8,417 nt of DNA. Source: Actinomycetota bacterium (GTDB lineage: Bacteria; Actinomycetota; Actinomycetes; Streptosporangiales; Streptosporangiaceae). Both the position numbers and the translations under genes were made by a program. Positions 1-6,115 of this stretch are shown one piece after another; within the stretch, counting starts at the first letter, position 1, and every line of letters starts with the position of its first letter. Location of the stretch: NCBI GenBank assembly GCA_003140115.1, contig PLIQ01000227.1:21123-29539 (forward strand), in the 5' to 3' direction. The notes under the pieces were generated by a model. That model had not been told where the DNA came from, ran no database searches, and saw only the letters and a program-made list of their open reading frames with translations.

Positions 1-51
1 ATCACCCATTTCCACGCCGTCGTGCAGGACATGCTCGACGCCGACGACTGA
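1..51 (+). CDS. C-terminal end of an upstream gene, probably a second Rieske oxygenase alpha subunit (partial)
   Basis: Frame 1 is open from the window edge to TGA at 49-51 and gives ITHFHAVVQDMLDADD. This resembles the C-terminus of the next gene (VQHFHRVLKEMLP): both share the pattern HFHxVxxxML just before the stop, a common ending of Rieske oxygenase alpha subunits. The stop lies 12 bp before the next start codon, as expected in an operon. The inference is a tandem paralogue of the Rieske oxygenase at 64-1248. Only 16 residues are visible, so the family call is tentative, though the reading frame itself fits the layout well. Confidence 0.55.
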   Translation: MTHFHAVVQDMLDADD

Positions 52-63
52 CGGGCACACAGA

Positions 64-1248
64 ATGGCTGCTCCACACTACGTAGCTGGGATCGACTTCA
101 ACCCGGCCGTGCGCCAGGACGCGTTCGACGTCATGGCCCGGCTCGTCGAGCACTACCGCAACAAGTCCACCGACCAGGCGCCGGACCAGTGGCGCGAACC
201 GGTCAACAACTACCGGGACCCGGACGTGTGGCGGCAGGAGATTCAGACCGTCTTCAAGAAGGTGCCGCTGCCGCTGGCCCTGTCCTGCGAGCTGCCCGGG
301 CCGGGCACCTACAAGGCCATCGACGTGGCCGGCACGCCGGTGGTGATCACCCGCGACCCGGGCGGCACCGTCCGGGCCATGATCAACGCCTGCCGGCACC
401 GGGGCGGCGAGCTGGTGCCCGAAGGCATCGGCAAGGCGAACCGGCTGACTTGCCCGTACCACGCGTGGAGCTATGACCTGAAGGGCTGCCTGGTCGCCGT
501 CTACGGCGAGGAGACCTTCGGCGGCGTCGACCGGGACACGATGAGCCTGTTCGCGCTGCCCGCCGCCGAGCGCGCCGGGCTGGTGTTCGTCTCGCTGGAC
601 CCCAAGGCCACCATCGACCTGGACGAGTGGCTGGGCGCCGAGCTGATCACTCTGCTCGAGGCGATGGCGCTGGATAACTGCTTCCACTACTCGACCCGGA
701 CCCTGGCCGGGCCGAACTGGAAGGTGGTCATCGACGGCTACCTGGAGGGCTACCACTTCGCGTCGCTGCACCGCACCACGGTGTTCCGGACCAACCTGTC
801 CAACATGGCCGCCTTCGACGGCTGGGGCCCGCACCAGCGCAATTCGTTCGCGCTGCGGCCGATCGCCCACGCGGTCGACCAGCCGCGCGAGCAGTGGAAC
901 CCGGCCCTGTGCGTCGGCGCGATCTACTGGCTGTTCCCCGGCCTGGCCGTGGCCGGCGGCTGGCGCTCCCAGGTCGTGGTGTCGCTCGTGCTGCCCGGCA
1001 CCACCTGGGACACCTCGCACACCCAGCAGATCTTGGCCCTGCGCCACCAGCCCGCCGACGACGACGAGCGCAAGGCCGCCGAGCACACCCGTGACTGGTT
1101 CCACGACGTGGTCATGGACGAGGACTACGCGACCGGTTACGGCGTCCAGCGCGGCCTGGCGGCGGCCGCGGGCCAGGATTTCGTGTTCGGCCGCAACGAA
1201 CCAGGCGTTCAACACTTCCACCGTGTCCTGAAGGAGATGCTGCCATGA
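64..1248 (+). CDS. Rieske [2Fe-2S] aromatic-ring-hydroxylating-type oxygenase, alpha (catalytic) subunit
   Basis: A 394-residue protein of normal length for a single-chain Rieske non-haem iron oxygenase. The Rieske cluster ligands are C110, H112 (CRHRGG) and C130, H133 (CPYHAW). The catalytic domain has the mononuclear iron motif around 224-236 (DGYLEGYHFASLH) with ligands H231 and H236; E228 sits where naphthalene dioxygenase has its bridging Asp. The third ligand is probably an Asp in 348-354 (DVVMDED). Family members use electrons from a reductase, directly or through a ferredoxin, to hydroxylate, dihydroxylate or demethylate small molecules with O2; no reductase, ferredoxin or beta-subunit gene is visible here. 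ATG at 64 has no clear ribosome binding site but starts a full-length protein 12 bp after the previous stop. Its stop overlaps the SDR start (ATGA). The substrate cannot be read from the sequence; the family call is firm. Confidence 0.95.
   Translation: MAAPHYVAGIDFNPAVRQDAFDVMARLVEHYRNKSTDQAPDQWREPVNNYRDPDVWRQEIQTVFKKVPLPLALSCELPGPGTYKAIDVAGTPVVITRDPGGTVRAMINACRHRGGELVPEGIGKANRLTCPYHAWSYDLKGCLVAVYGEETFGGVDRDTMSLFALPAAERAGLVFVSLDPKATIDLDEWLGAELITLLEAMALDNCFHYSTRTLAGPNWKVVIDGYLEGYHFASLHRTTVFRTNLSNMAAFDGWGPHQRNSFALRPIAHAVDQPREQWNPALCVGAIYWLFPGLAVAGGWRSQVVVSLVLPGTTWDTSHTQQILALRHQPADDDERKAAEHTRDWFHDVVMDEDYATGYGVQRGLAAAAGQDFVFGRNEPGVQHFHRVLKEMLP
1231..1236 (+). promoter_or_regulatory. Ribosome binding site for the SDR start at 1245
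   Basis: AAGGAG ends 8 bases before ATG 1245. It lies inside the last codons of the Rieske gene, so the SDR can be translated by the same or re-initiating ribosomes. Confidence 0.7.
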
Positions 1249-2090
1249 GCGGCGGCGGAGCAACCGACATCGAAGAAGAGGAGCTGGATGTGACCGAGGC
1301 CGGAGCAGCGCCGCTCCTGGACAAGAGGGTCGCCGTGATCACCGGCGGTACCCGCGGCATCGGCCGCGCCATCGCCGAGGCGTTCGCTTCCGCGGGCGCC
1401 GCCGTGGTGCTGGGTGGCAGGTCGCCGGACAAGGGCCAGCAGGCCCTGGCTGAGATGGGCGTCGGCGACCGGGCCAGCTTCGTGCAGTGTGACGTGCGCC
1501 GCCAGGGGGACGTCAACAACCTGGTCGACCAGGCCGCCAAGCGGTACGGCAGCGTGGACATCATGGTCAACAACGCCGGCGGCACCGAGGGGTTCGCGCT
1601 GGTGCACGAGATGACCGACGAGGCGTGGCTGGATGCGCTGGACTTCAACCTGAACGCGGTGTTCTGGGGCACCCGCCGGGCGCTGCGGTACATGCTCGAG
1701 CGCGGCTGGGGCCGGATCATCAACATCTCCTCGGTCGAGGGCAAGCAGGCCAACAAGCCCGCGGTCAGCCACTACATCACCAACAAGCACGGCATCAACG
1801 GCTTTACCAAGGCCGTCGCGTTCGAGTACGGCGCCAAGGGCATCACCTGCAACGCGATCTGCCCCGGCGCGATCGAGACGGACACCATGCGCGAGCTCGG
1901 ACCGCAGGCGGCCGCCGGCGCGGGCATCACCTATCAGCAGTTCATGGACAACTACGCGCAGGAGTCCGCGATCAAGCGGCTGAACACGGTCGAGGAGGTC
2001 GCTGCCATGGCTAGCTTGCTGGCCAGCGAAATCGGCGGCGGCATCACCGGCGCGCTGATCAACGTCGACGGCGGTACCGCGCAGTGGTGA
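1245..2090 (+). CDS. NAD(P)-dependent short-chain dehydrogenase/reductase (classical SDR)
   Basis: A 281-residue Rossmann-fold oxidoreductase, single domain. The cofactor motif TGGTRGIG is at 33-40, D83 follows strand 4 (CDV), NNAG is at 109-112, and the active site is S163 (NISS), Y177 and K181 (YITNK), with an Asn at 135 or 137 (DFNLN) as the fourth catalytic residue. PG at 207-208 and the C-terminal VDGG are also typical. The Ser-Tyr gap is 14 residues, one more than in FabG. The first ~25 residues, including an acidic stretch (DIEEEELD), precede the SDR core; GTG at 1290 is an alternative start with its own good ribosome binding site and would give 266 residues. Placed directly after a Rieske oxygenase, it may dehydrogenate a hydroxylated or cis-diol product, but the sequence resembles general FabG-like SDRs and the substrate is unknown. 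Confidence 0.93.
   Translation: MSGGGATDIEEEELDVTEAGAAPLLDKRVAVITGGTRGIGRAIAEAFASAGAAVVLGGRSPDKGQQALAEMGVGDRASFVQCDVRRQGDVNNLVDQAAKRYGSVDIMVNNAGGTEGFALVHEMTDEAWLDALDFNLNAVFWGTRRALRYMLERGWGRIINISSVEGKQANKPAVSHYITNKHGINGFTKAVAFEYGAKGITCNAICPGAIETDTMRELGPQAAAGAGITYQQFMDNYAQESAIKRLNTVEEVAAMASLLASEIGGGITGALINVDGGTAQW
1279..1283 (+). promoter_or_regulatory. Second ribosome binding site, for an internal SDR start (GTG 1290)
   Basis: AGGAG lies 6 bases before the in-frame GTG at 1290, inside the 5' end of the SDR frame. It is as good as the site before ATG 1245, so either or both starts may be used. The purine run also encodes the acidic EEEE stretch, so it could be coincidental. Confidence 0.4.
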
Positions 2091-3859
2091 ACGCGGCGGT
2101 GCCGCTGCCCGACCGCTGGCTCACCGACACGCCGACCAGCTCGCGTTTCCCGATCTACACCCGGGGCAACGCCGACGAGGTCGGCCCGGAGCCGTACTCG
2201 CCGCTGGGCTGGAGCCTGACCTGGGAGCAAGGTATCGCGCCAGGAACGGCGGACGGCTGGGTCACGCTCGGCGGGTTTACTTCGGAGGAATTCACCTGGC
2301 CGGTGCCGGAAACCTTCGGCAACTGGGGCGGTTACTTCTTCAACCAGGTGTCGCTGGGCCGGGTCTTCGGCGTCCGGGCGCCCGGCGGCAGCCCGGACCT
2401 CATCGATGAGCAGTTCTTCGGGAAGAACCGGTCGGTCCCGCGCTACGTGCCCGATCCTCGCGACGAGTCCCCGGAGCGCAGCGAGGCCATCGGGGCCCGG
2501 TTCGCCGAGATCCTGGCCGCCACCCAGCCTCCGGGCTACCTGACCGACTTCATCGCCCAGGTACAGGCATGGTCGCAGGAGCGCCCGGACCTGCCCGCGC
2601 TGACCGACGCGGAGTTGATCGCATACGGCCGGACCGCGAACTACCGGCAGCGCCCGACCTGGGACCTCTACACCGTGATCACCATCGCCGCCACCGTGGG
2701 CCCCTCCGTGGTGGGCCCGATCGCCGCGTCGCTGGGCTTCCCGAACGCCGCCACCGAGGTGTTCAGCGCGATCGGCGGAGTCGCCAGCGCGGCCACGGCC
2801 GAGCGGGTGTGGCGGCTGTCCCGCCTGGCCCGGGCTTCCAAGCGGGTCGGCGCCGAACTGGACGCGGGGATCGACGGGGCCATCGGTCGGCTGCGTGCGT
2901 CGGAGGATAAGGAGGCCGAGGCGTTCGTCGAGGAGTTCGAGCACCTGCTCGCGGTCGACGGGCACCGCGGGCCGAACGAGTGGGACATCTCCTCCGACAG
3001 CTGGGTGCTGAGCCCGGAGCTGCCGCTCAGCATGATCGACCAGCTGCGGCGCCAGGACGATGACCACTCTCCCGCGTCCCGCGCCGTGGCCCTGACCGCG
3101 CGCCGGGAACAGCTGGTTTCCGAGCTGCTGGCGGCGGCGGCCGGCGATGAGGCCACCCAGGGCGTGCTGGCGTCCGCGCTCCGCTCGGGCACGGTGTTCT
3201 ACCAGGTGCGCGAGAAGGGCAAGGACGCCGCGGTGCGGGCCATGCTCGAGGCCAAGCTGCCGTTCGTTGAGCTGGGCCGCCGGTGGGCCGAACGCGGCGT
3301 CATCGAGCACCCCAAGCACGTCTTTATGCTGCTGGACCGCGAACTGGACGAGATTGCCGCCGCCCCCGAGGGCTGGCGCGAACGCCTGGCCCAGCGCGCC
3401 GCGGACTTCGCTGAGCTGGGCGCCCGCGTCCCGCCCTATGTCGTCGTGCACGGCGAGCCCATACCGCCGCTCTCACGGTGGCCGCTGCGATCCGGCGACG
3501 TCGCGGTGACCAGGGCCGTTCCTGGTGATGAGCTGAAGGGGCTGGGCGTCTCGCCGGGCGTGGCTCGCGGCCGGGCCCGGGTGGTCTCCGGCCTGGCCGA
3601 CATCACCGACCTCGACCCCGGCGACATCATCGTCTGCTCCACGACCGATCCGTCGTGGGTGCCGCTGTTCCTGGTCGCGGGCGGCGTCGTCTGCGACATC
3701 GGCGCACCGTCCAGCCACGCCGCGATCGTCAGCCGCGAGCTCGGAGTGCCGTGCGTCGTATCGGTGTCCCGCGCCCGCGACCGCATCGCCGACGGCACGC
3801 ACGTCGAGATCGACGGGCTCGCCGGGACGGTGCGAATCCTGGAAGGCGCCCCCGGGTGA
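2084..3859 (+). CDS. PEP-utilizing (phosphohistidine swivel) domain protein lacking ATP-grasp, paralogue 1; dikinase/RPH-like phosphotransferase subunit
   Basis: 591 residues. The C-terminal ~110 residues (485-587) form the mobile phosphohistidine domain of PEP synthase/pyruvate phosphate dikinase: KGLGVSPGVARGRARV, then SSHAAIVSRELGVPCVV with the phosphorylatable H545. The central part resembles the substrate-binding region of RPH-like enzymes: YTRGNADEV near 25-33, SPLGW at 39-43, HRGPNEWDI at 294-302, REK at 376-378 and a following helical stretch with ERGVIEHPKHVFML. The N-terminal ATP-grasp domain of full dikinases is absent; the protein begins where that domain would end. In phenylphosphate synthase the same split exists, with ATP binding on another subunit. 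The SDR stop is overlapped: GTG 2084 and GTG 2087 are both possible starts (2087 gives a GTGA overlap), and neither has a strong ribosome binding site. Inferred role: accepts phosphate from a separate ATP-binding partner and transfers it to a small molecule. Confidence 0.85.
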   Translation: MVNAAVPLPDRWLTDTPTSSRFPIYTRGNADEVGPEPYSPLGWSLTWEQGIAPGTADGWVTLGGFTSEEFTWPVPETFGNWGGYFFNQVSLGRVFGVRAPGGSPDLIDEQFFGKNRSVPRYVPDPRDESPERSEAIGARFAEILAATQPPGYLTDFIAQVQAWSQERPDLPALTDAELIAYGRTANYRQRPTWDLYTVITIAATVGPSVVGPIAASLGFPNAATEVFSAIGGVASAATAERVWRLSRLARASKRVGAELDAGIDGAIGRLRASEDKEAEAFVEEFEHLLAVDGHRGPNEWDISSDSWVLSPELPLSMIDQLRRQDDDHSPASRAVALTARREQLVSELLAAAAGDEATQGVLASALRSGTVFYQVREKGKDAAVRAMLEAKLPFVELGRRWAERGVIEHPKHVFMLLDRELDEIAAAPEGWRERLAQRAADFAELGARVPPYVVVHGEPIPPLSRWPLRSGDVAVTRAVPGDELKGLGVSPGVARGRARVVSGLADITDLDPGDIIVCSTTDPSWVPLFLVAGGVVCDIGAPSSHAAIVSRELGVPCVVSVSRARDRIADGTHVEIDGLAGTVRILEGAPG

Positions 3860-3903
3860 GCCCACGGCCGGTGGTGACGCTGCCCGATCGCTGGCTCACC
3901 GAC
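2105..3903 (+). repeat. Direct nucleotide match at the 5' ends of the two tandem paralogues (2105-2128 and 3880-3903)
   Basis: The two 24-base segments encoding LPDRWLTD are identical except for one C/T difference (2113 versus 3888). The positions given span from the first copy to the second. This is the clearest nucleotide trace of the duplication; elsewhere the genes have diverged substantially. Confidence 0.6.
3842..3846 (+). promoter_or_regulatory. Ribosome binding site deciding the start of paralogue 2
   Basis: GAAGG (within GGAAGG) lies 9 bases before GTG 3856. The GTG overlaps the TGA of paralogue 1, and the encoded N-terminus lines up with that of paralogue 1, which supports this start over upstream in-frame codons. 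Confidence 0.6.
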
Positions 3904-5607
3904 TGGCCGCGCAGCCCGCGGATGCCCTTCTACACCCGGGCCAACGCCGGGGAGGTGCTGCCCGATCCGGCCAGCCCGCTCGGCTGGACCCTGGTCTTCG
4001 AGCAGGGCCTGCTGCCCGGGTGGCTGCGCGGGCTGGTCGAGTTCGGCTTCTACCGCGAGGGCGAGCTGCCCATGGACCGCCCGCCCGTCGCGGGGCTGTT
4101 CGGTGGCTACTTCTACATCAACCTCTCGCACTGCCGCGTCCTGGCGATCCGGATGGGGATGACGGTCGAGGCGTTCGACGCGACCCTGCTCGGCAGCGCG
4201 GCGGCCGCGCCGTCGTACCAGCCGCACCCGGACGACCCGTGCGGTGAGTGCTCGGCGAAGATCGCGCAGACGATCGGCGAGATCCTGGCCGCGTCGCAGT
4301 TCCCGCAGATCGACGCCGACACCGAACGCGTCCTCGCCCTGCGGCGCGGCCGCCCGGACCTGGCCGCGCTGTCGGAGGCCGCCCTGGTCGCACACGCCCG
4401 GTCGTTCCTGCCCGAGCTGGACAACGCGTTCGTCCGGCACGACTACTCCACGTTCGGCTCCGCGGTCGGGCCCGCGATGCTCGCCGAGGCCTGCGCCGCG
4501 GCCGGCGAGCCCGCGGCCCTGCTCGACCTCATCTCGGGCTACGGCGAGGTGCCGTCCGCGTCGCCGTCGTGGGGCCTGTGGGAGCTGTCCCGGCTGGCCA
4601 ATGCCTCACCCGAGCTCAGCGCGGTATTCGACCAGGGCGTGGCGGCGGTCTTGGCGGCCCTGCCCTCCCCTGCTCAGCCCGCCGTGGTCAAGTTCGCCGA
4701 GGCTCTCGACAGCTTCCTGGCCGACTTCGGGCAGCGCGGCCCCAACGAGTGGGACATCCGCGCCATCTCCTGGGAGGCGGGCCCGGACCAGGTGCTCGCG
4801 CTGGTCGACAGCATGCGGCACATCCCCGACGAGGATTCGCCGGACGCCCGCCACGCCCGGCTGGAAGCCACCCGCCGGGCCGCCGCCGAGCGCATCCGCG
4901 CCGCCCTGCCCGACGACGCGAGCCGGGTGAGCTTCGACGTCGCCCTGCAGTCCTCGGCCCGGACCATCCCGTTGCGCGAGAAGACCAAGCTGATCGCCGT
5001 CACCACGATCAACGAGGTGCGGCTGGCCCTGCGCGAGCTCGGCCGGCGGGGCGTGGCGGCCGGCTACTACGCGGCGCCCGAAGACGTCATGATGCTGCTG
5101 GAATCCGAGCTCGACGACTACGTCGCGGACCCGGCGCGCTTCGCCCCGGTCATCGCCGAACGGCTGGCCCAGTACCTGGCCCTGTTCGAGATCGAGCCCC
5201 CGTTCATCATCGACGCCGACCCCGCCCCGCTGCCCAGCTGGCCCCGGCGGGCCCGGCCCCGCCCCGAGCCGGCCGCCGCGGGCGAGGTACTGCACGGGAT
5301 CGGCGGCAGCGCCGGGCAGTACCAGGGCCGGGCCCGGGTGGGCATGGACCTGCCCGCGGCGATGGCCCTGGAGCCGGGCGAGATCCTGGTCGCACCGCTC
5401 ACCGACGCCGCCTGGACGCCGCTGTTCCTGGTGGCGGGCGCGGTCGTGGTCGACGTCGGCGCGCTGAACAGCCACGCCGTGGTGGTGTCCCGCGAACTCG
5501 GGATTCCCTGCGTGCTCTCGCTGGCGGACGCCACTGCGCGGCTGCGGGACGGCATGGTGCTCGCGGTGGACGGCACGGCGGGCACCGTCACCGTGGTTTC
5601 CGGGTAA
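3856..5607 (+). CDS. PEP-utilizing (phosphohistidine swivel) domain protein lacking ATP-grasp, paralogue 2
   Basis: 583 residues from GTG 3856, which overlaps the previous stop (GTGA). The frame stays open upstream to 3655, but that extension overlaps paralogue 1's swivel domain, is Arg-rich, and is a shadow. The protein is collinear with paralogue 1: LPDRWLTD at 9-16, YTRANAGEV at 26-34, SPLGW at 40-44, RGPNEWDI at 294-301, REK at 374-376, and the C-terminal swivel domain with NSHAVVVSRELGIPCV and the phosphorylatable H540. The ATP-grasp domain is again missing. Differences include a Pro/Arg-rich linker (about 455-475) before the swivel domain and NSH in place of SSH. The two proteins may form a heteromer or have diverged in substrate. 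It is the last gene of the operon; the stop is TAA 5605-5607. Family membership is clear, the reaction is inferred, and no ATP-binding partner is seen in the window. Confidence 0.85.
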   Translation: MSPRPVVTLPDRWLTDWPRSPRMPFYTRANAGEVLPDPASPLGWTLVFEQGLLPGWLRGLVEFGFYREGELPMDRPPVAGLFGGYFYINLSHCRVLAIRMGMTVEAFDATLLGSAAAAPSYQPHPDDPCGECSAKIAQTIGEILAASQFPQIDADTERVLALRRGRPDLAALSEAALVAHARSFLPELDNAFVRHDYSTFGSAVGPAMLAEACAAAGEPAALLDLISGYGEVPSASPSWGLWELSRLANASPELSAVFDQGVAAVLAALPSPAQPAVVKFAEALDSFLADFGQRGPNEWDIRAISWEAGPDQVLALVDSMRHIPDEDSPDARHARLEATRRAAAERIRAALPDDASRVSFDVALQSSARTIPLREKTKLIAVTTINEVRLALRELGRRGVAAGYYAAPEDVMMLLESELDDYVADPARFAPVIAERLAQYLALFEIEPPFIIDADPAPLPSWPRRARPRPEPAAAGEVLHGIGGSAGQYQGRARVGMDLPAAMALEPGEILVAPLTDAAWTPLFLVAGAVVVDVGALNSHAVVVSRELGIPCVLSLADATARLRDGMVLAVDGTAGTVTVVSG

Positions 5608-5615
5608 CCACCCGG
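5600..5615. terminator. Candidate bidirectional terminator hairpin between convergent genes
   Basis: CCGGGT (5600-5605), loop AACC, ACCCGG (5610-5615): a perfect 6-bp GC-rich stem across the 10-bp gap between two convergent stop codons. The + strand continues CTTTACC, so there is only a weak T run; the opposite strand continues AAACC. Location is the main support, and chance is possible in such GC-rich DNA. Confidence 0.4.
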
Positions 5616-5617
5616 CT

Positions 5618-6115
5618 TTACCGTTCGGGCGGGGGAGCCAGGTCCTTGCGGCCGGTCAGCACGAACCACCAGATCAGGCCGCCGACATCGGCCGGGGCGG
5701 CCGCGGTACCGGGGATCAGGTGCAGCACCACCAGGGACAGGGCGGCGGCGACGGTGGCGCGGATGAGCAGGCGCAGCGGACGGCCGCGGCGGATCCGCGC
5801 CGGAACCCAGGCTAGGTTGAGGAGCGGCTGCCACGGCGGGACCGGCGGTGGCCAGGCGTCGGCGGGCACGGCCAGCAGCGGTGAGGTGTCTGGTTCGCCA
5901 TCCTCGGTGAGGTCGGCGTAGGCCTCGCTGCGGGCCCAGGGGGTGCGCAGCTGGGCATAGGCGGCGGACGCGGCCGTATACCGGGCCAGGTCGCCGCCGT
6001 CGGGCCGGTCGGGGTGGGTGGCGGCGGCGATCGCCCGCCAGGCGGAACGGACCTGCTCGTCGCTCAGGTCGGGCCGGGCCGGCAGGCCGAGCGCGTCAAA
6101 TGGGTCAGGGTTCAT
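5618..6115 (-). CDS. Membrane-anchored J-domain (DnaJ-like) protein
   Basis: 165 residues. The N-terminal J domain (about 4-66) starts DPFDALGL and has the diagnostic HPD at 34-36 (ATHPDRPDGGD), followed by the helix with YTAASAAYAQL; HPD is what stimulates DnaK ATPase in this family. There is no Gly/Phe-rich region or zinc-finger domain. A Pro-rich linker (about 88-96) leads to two likely membrane segments (about 115-133 and 141-154) and a short charged tail. ATG 6115 is chosen because GGGAG (6125-6121 on the minus strand) precedes it by 5 bases and the J domain begins at once; ATG 6136 would add seven residues without a good ribosome binding site. The gene overlaps the translocase end by 11 bp, so it is probably co-translated with it. 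Inferred role: recruiting DnaK to the membrane translocase or a transfer complex. Confidence 0.85.
   Translation of the reverse strand: MNPDPFDALGLPARPDLSDEQVRSAWRAIAAATHPDRPDGGDLARYTAASAAYAQLRTPWARSEAYADLTEDGEPDTSPLLAVPADAWPPPVPPWQPLLNLAWVPARIRRGRPLRLLIRATVAAALSLVVLHLIPGTAAAPADVGGLIWWFVLTGRKDLAPPPER

Noticed and set aside
1112..1790. Two antisense open frames opposite the SDR (1112-1756 and 1209-1790)
   Set aside because: No motif or start signal; the sense strand encodes a complete SDR with all catalytic residues.
1952..3451. 499-codon open frame antisense to the SDR end and paralogue 1
   Set aside because: Composition is Arg/Gly/His-rich with no recognisable motif; it mirrors the GC-rich third positions of the sense genes, which carry clear family motifs.
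3655..3855. 67-codon N-terminal extension of paralogue 2
   Set aside because: It overlaps the swivel domain of paralogue 1, is Arg-rich, and GTG 3856 has a ribosome binding site and gives an N-terminus matching paralogue 1.
4248..5921. 557-codon + strand frame overlapping paralogue 2 and the J-domain gene
   Set aside because: Low-complexity Arg/Pro/Gly translation crossing two convergent genes with clear domains; a frame-shift shadow.
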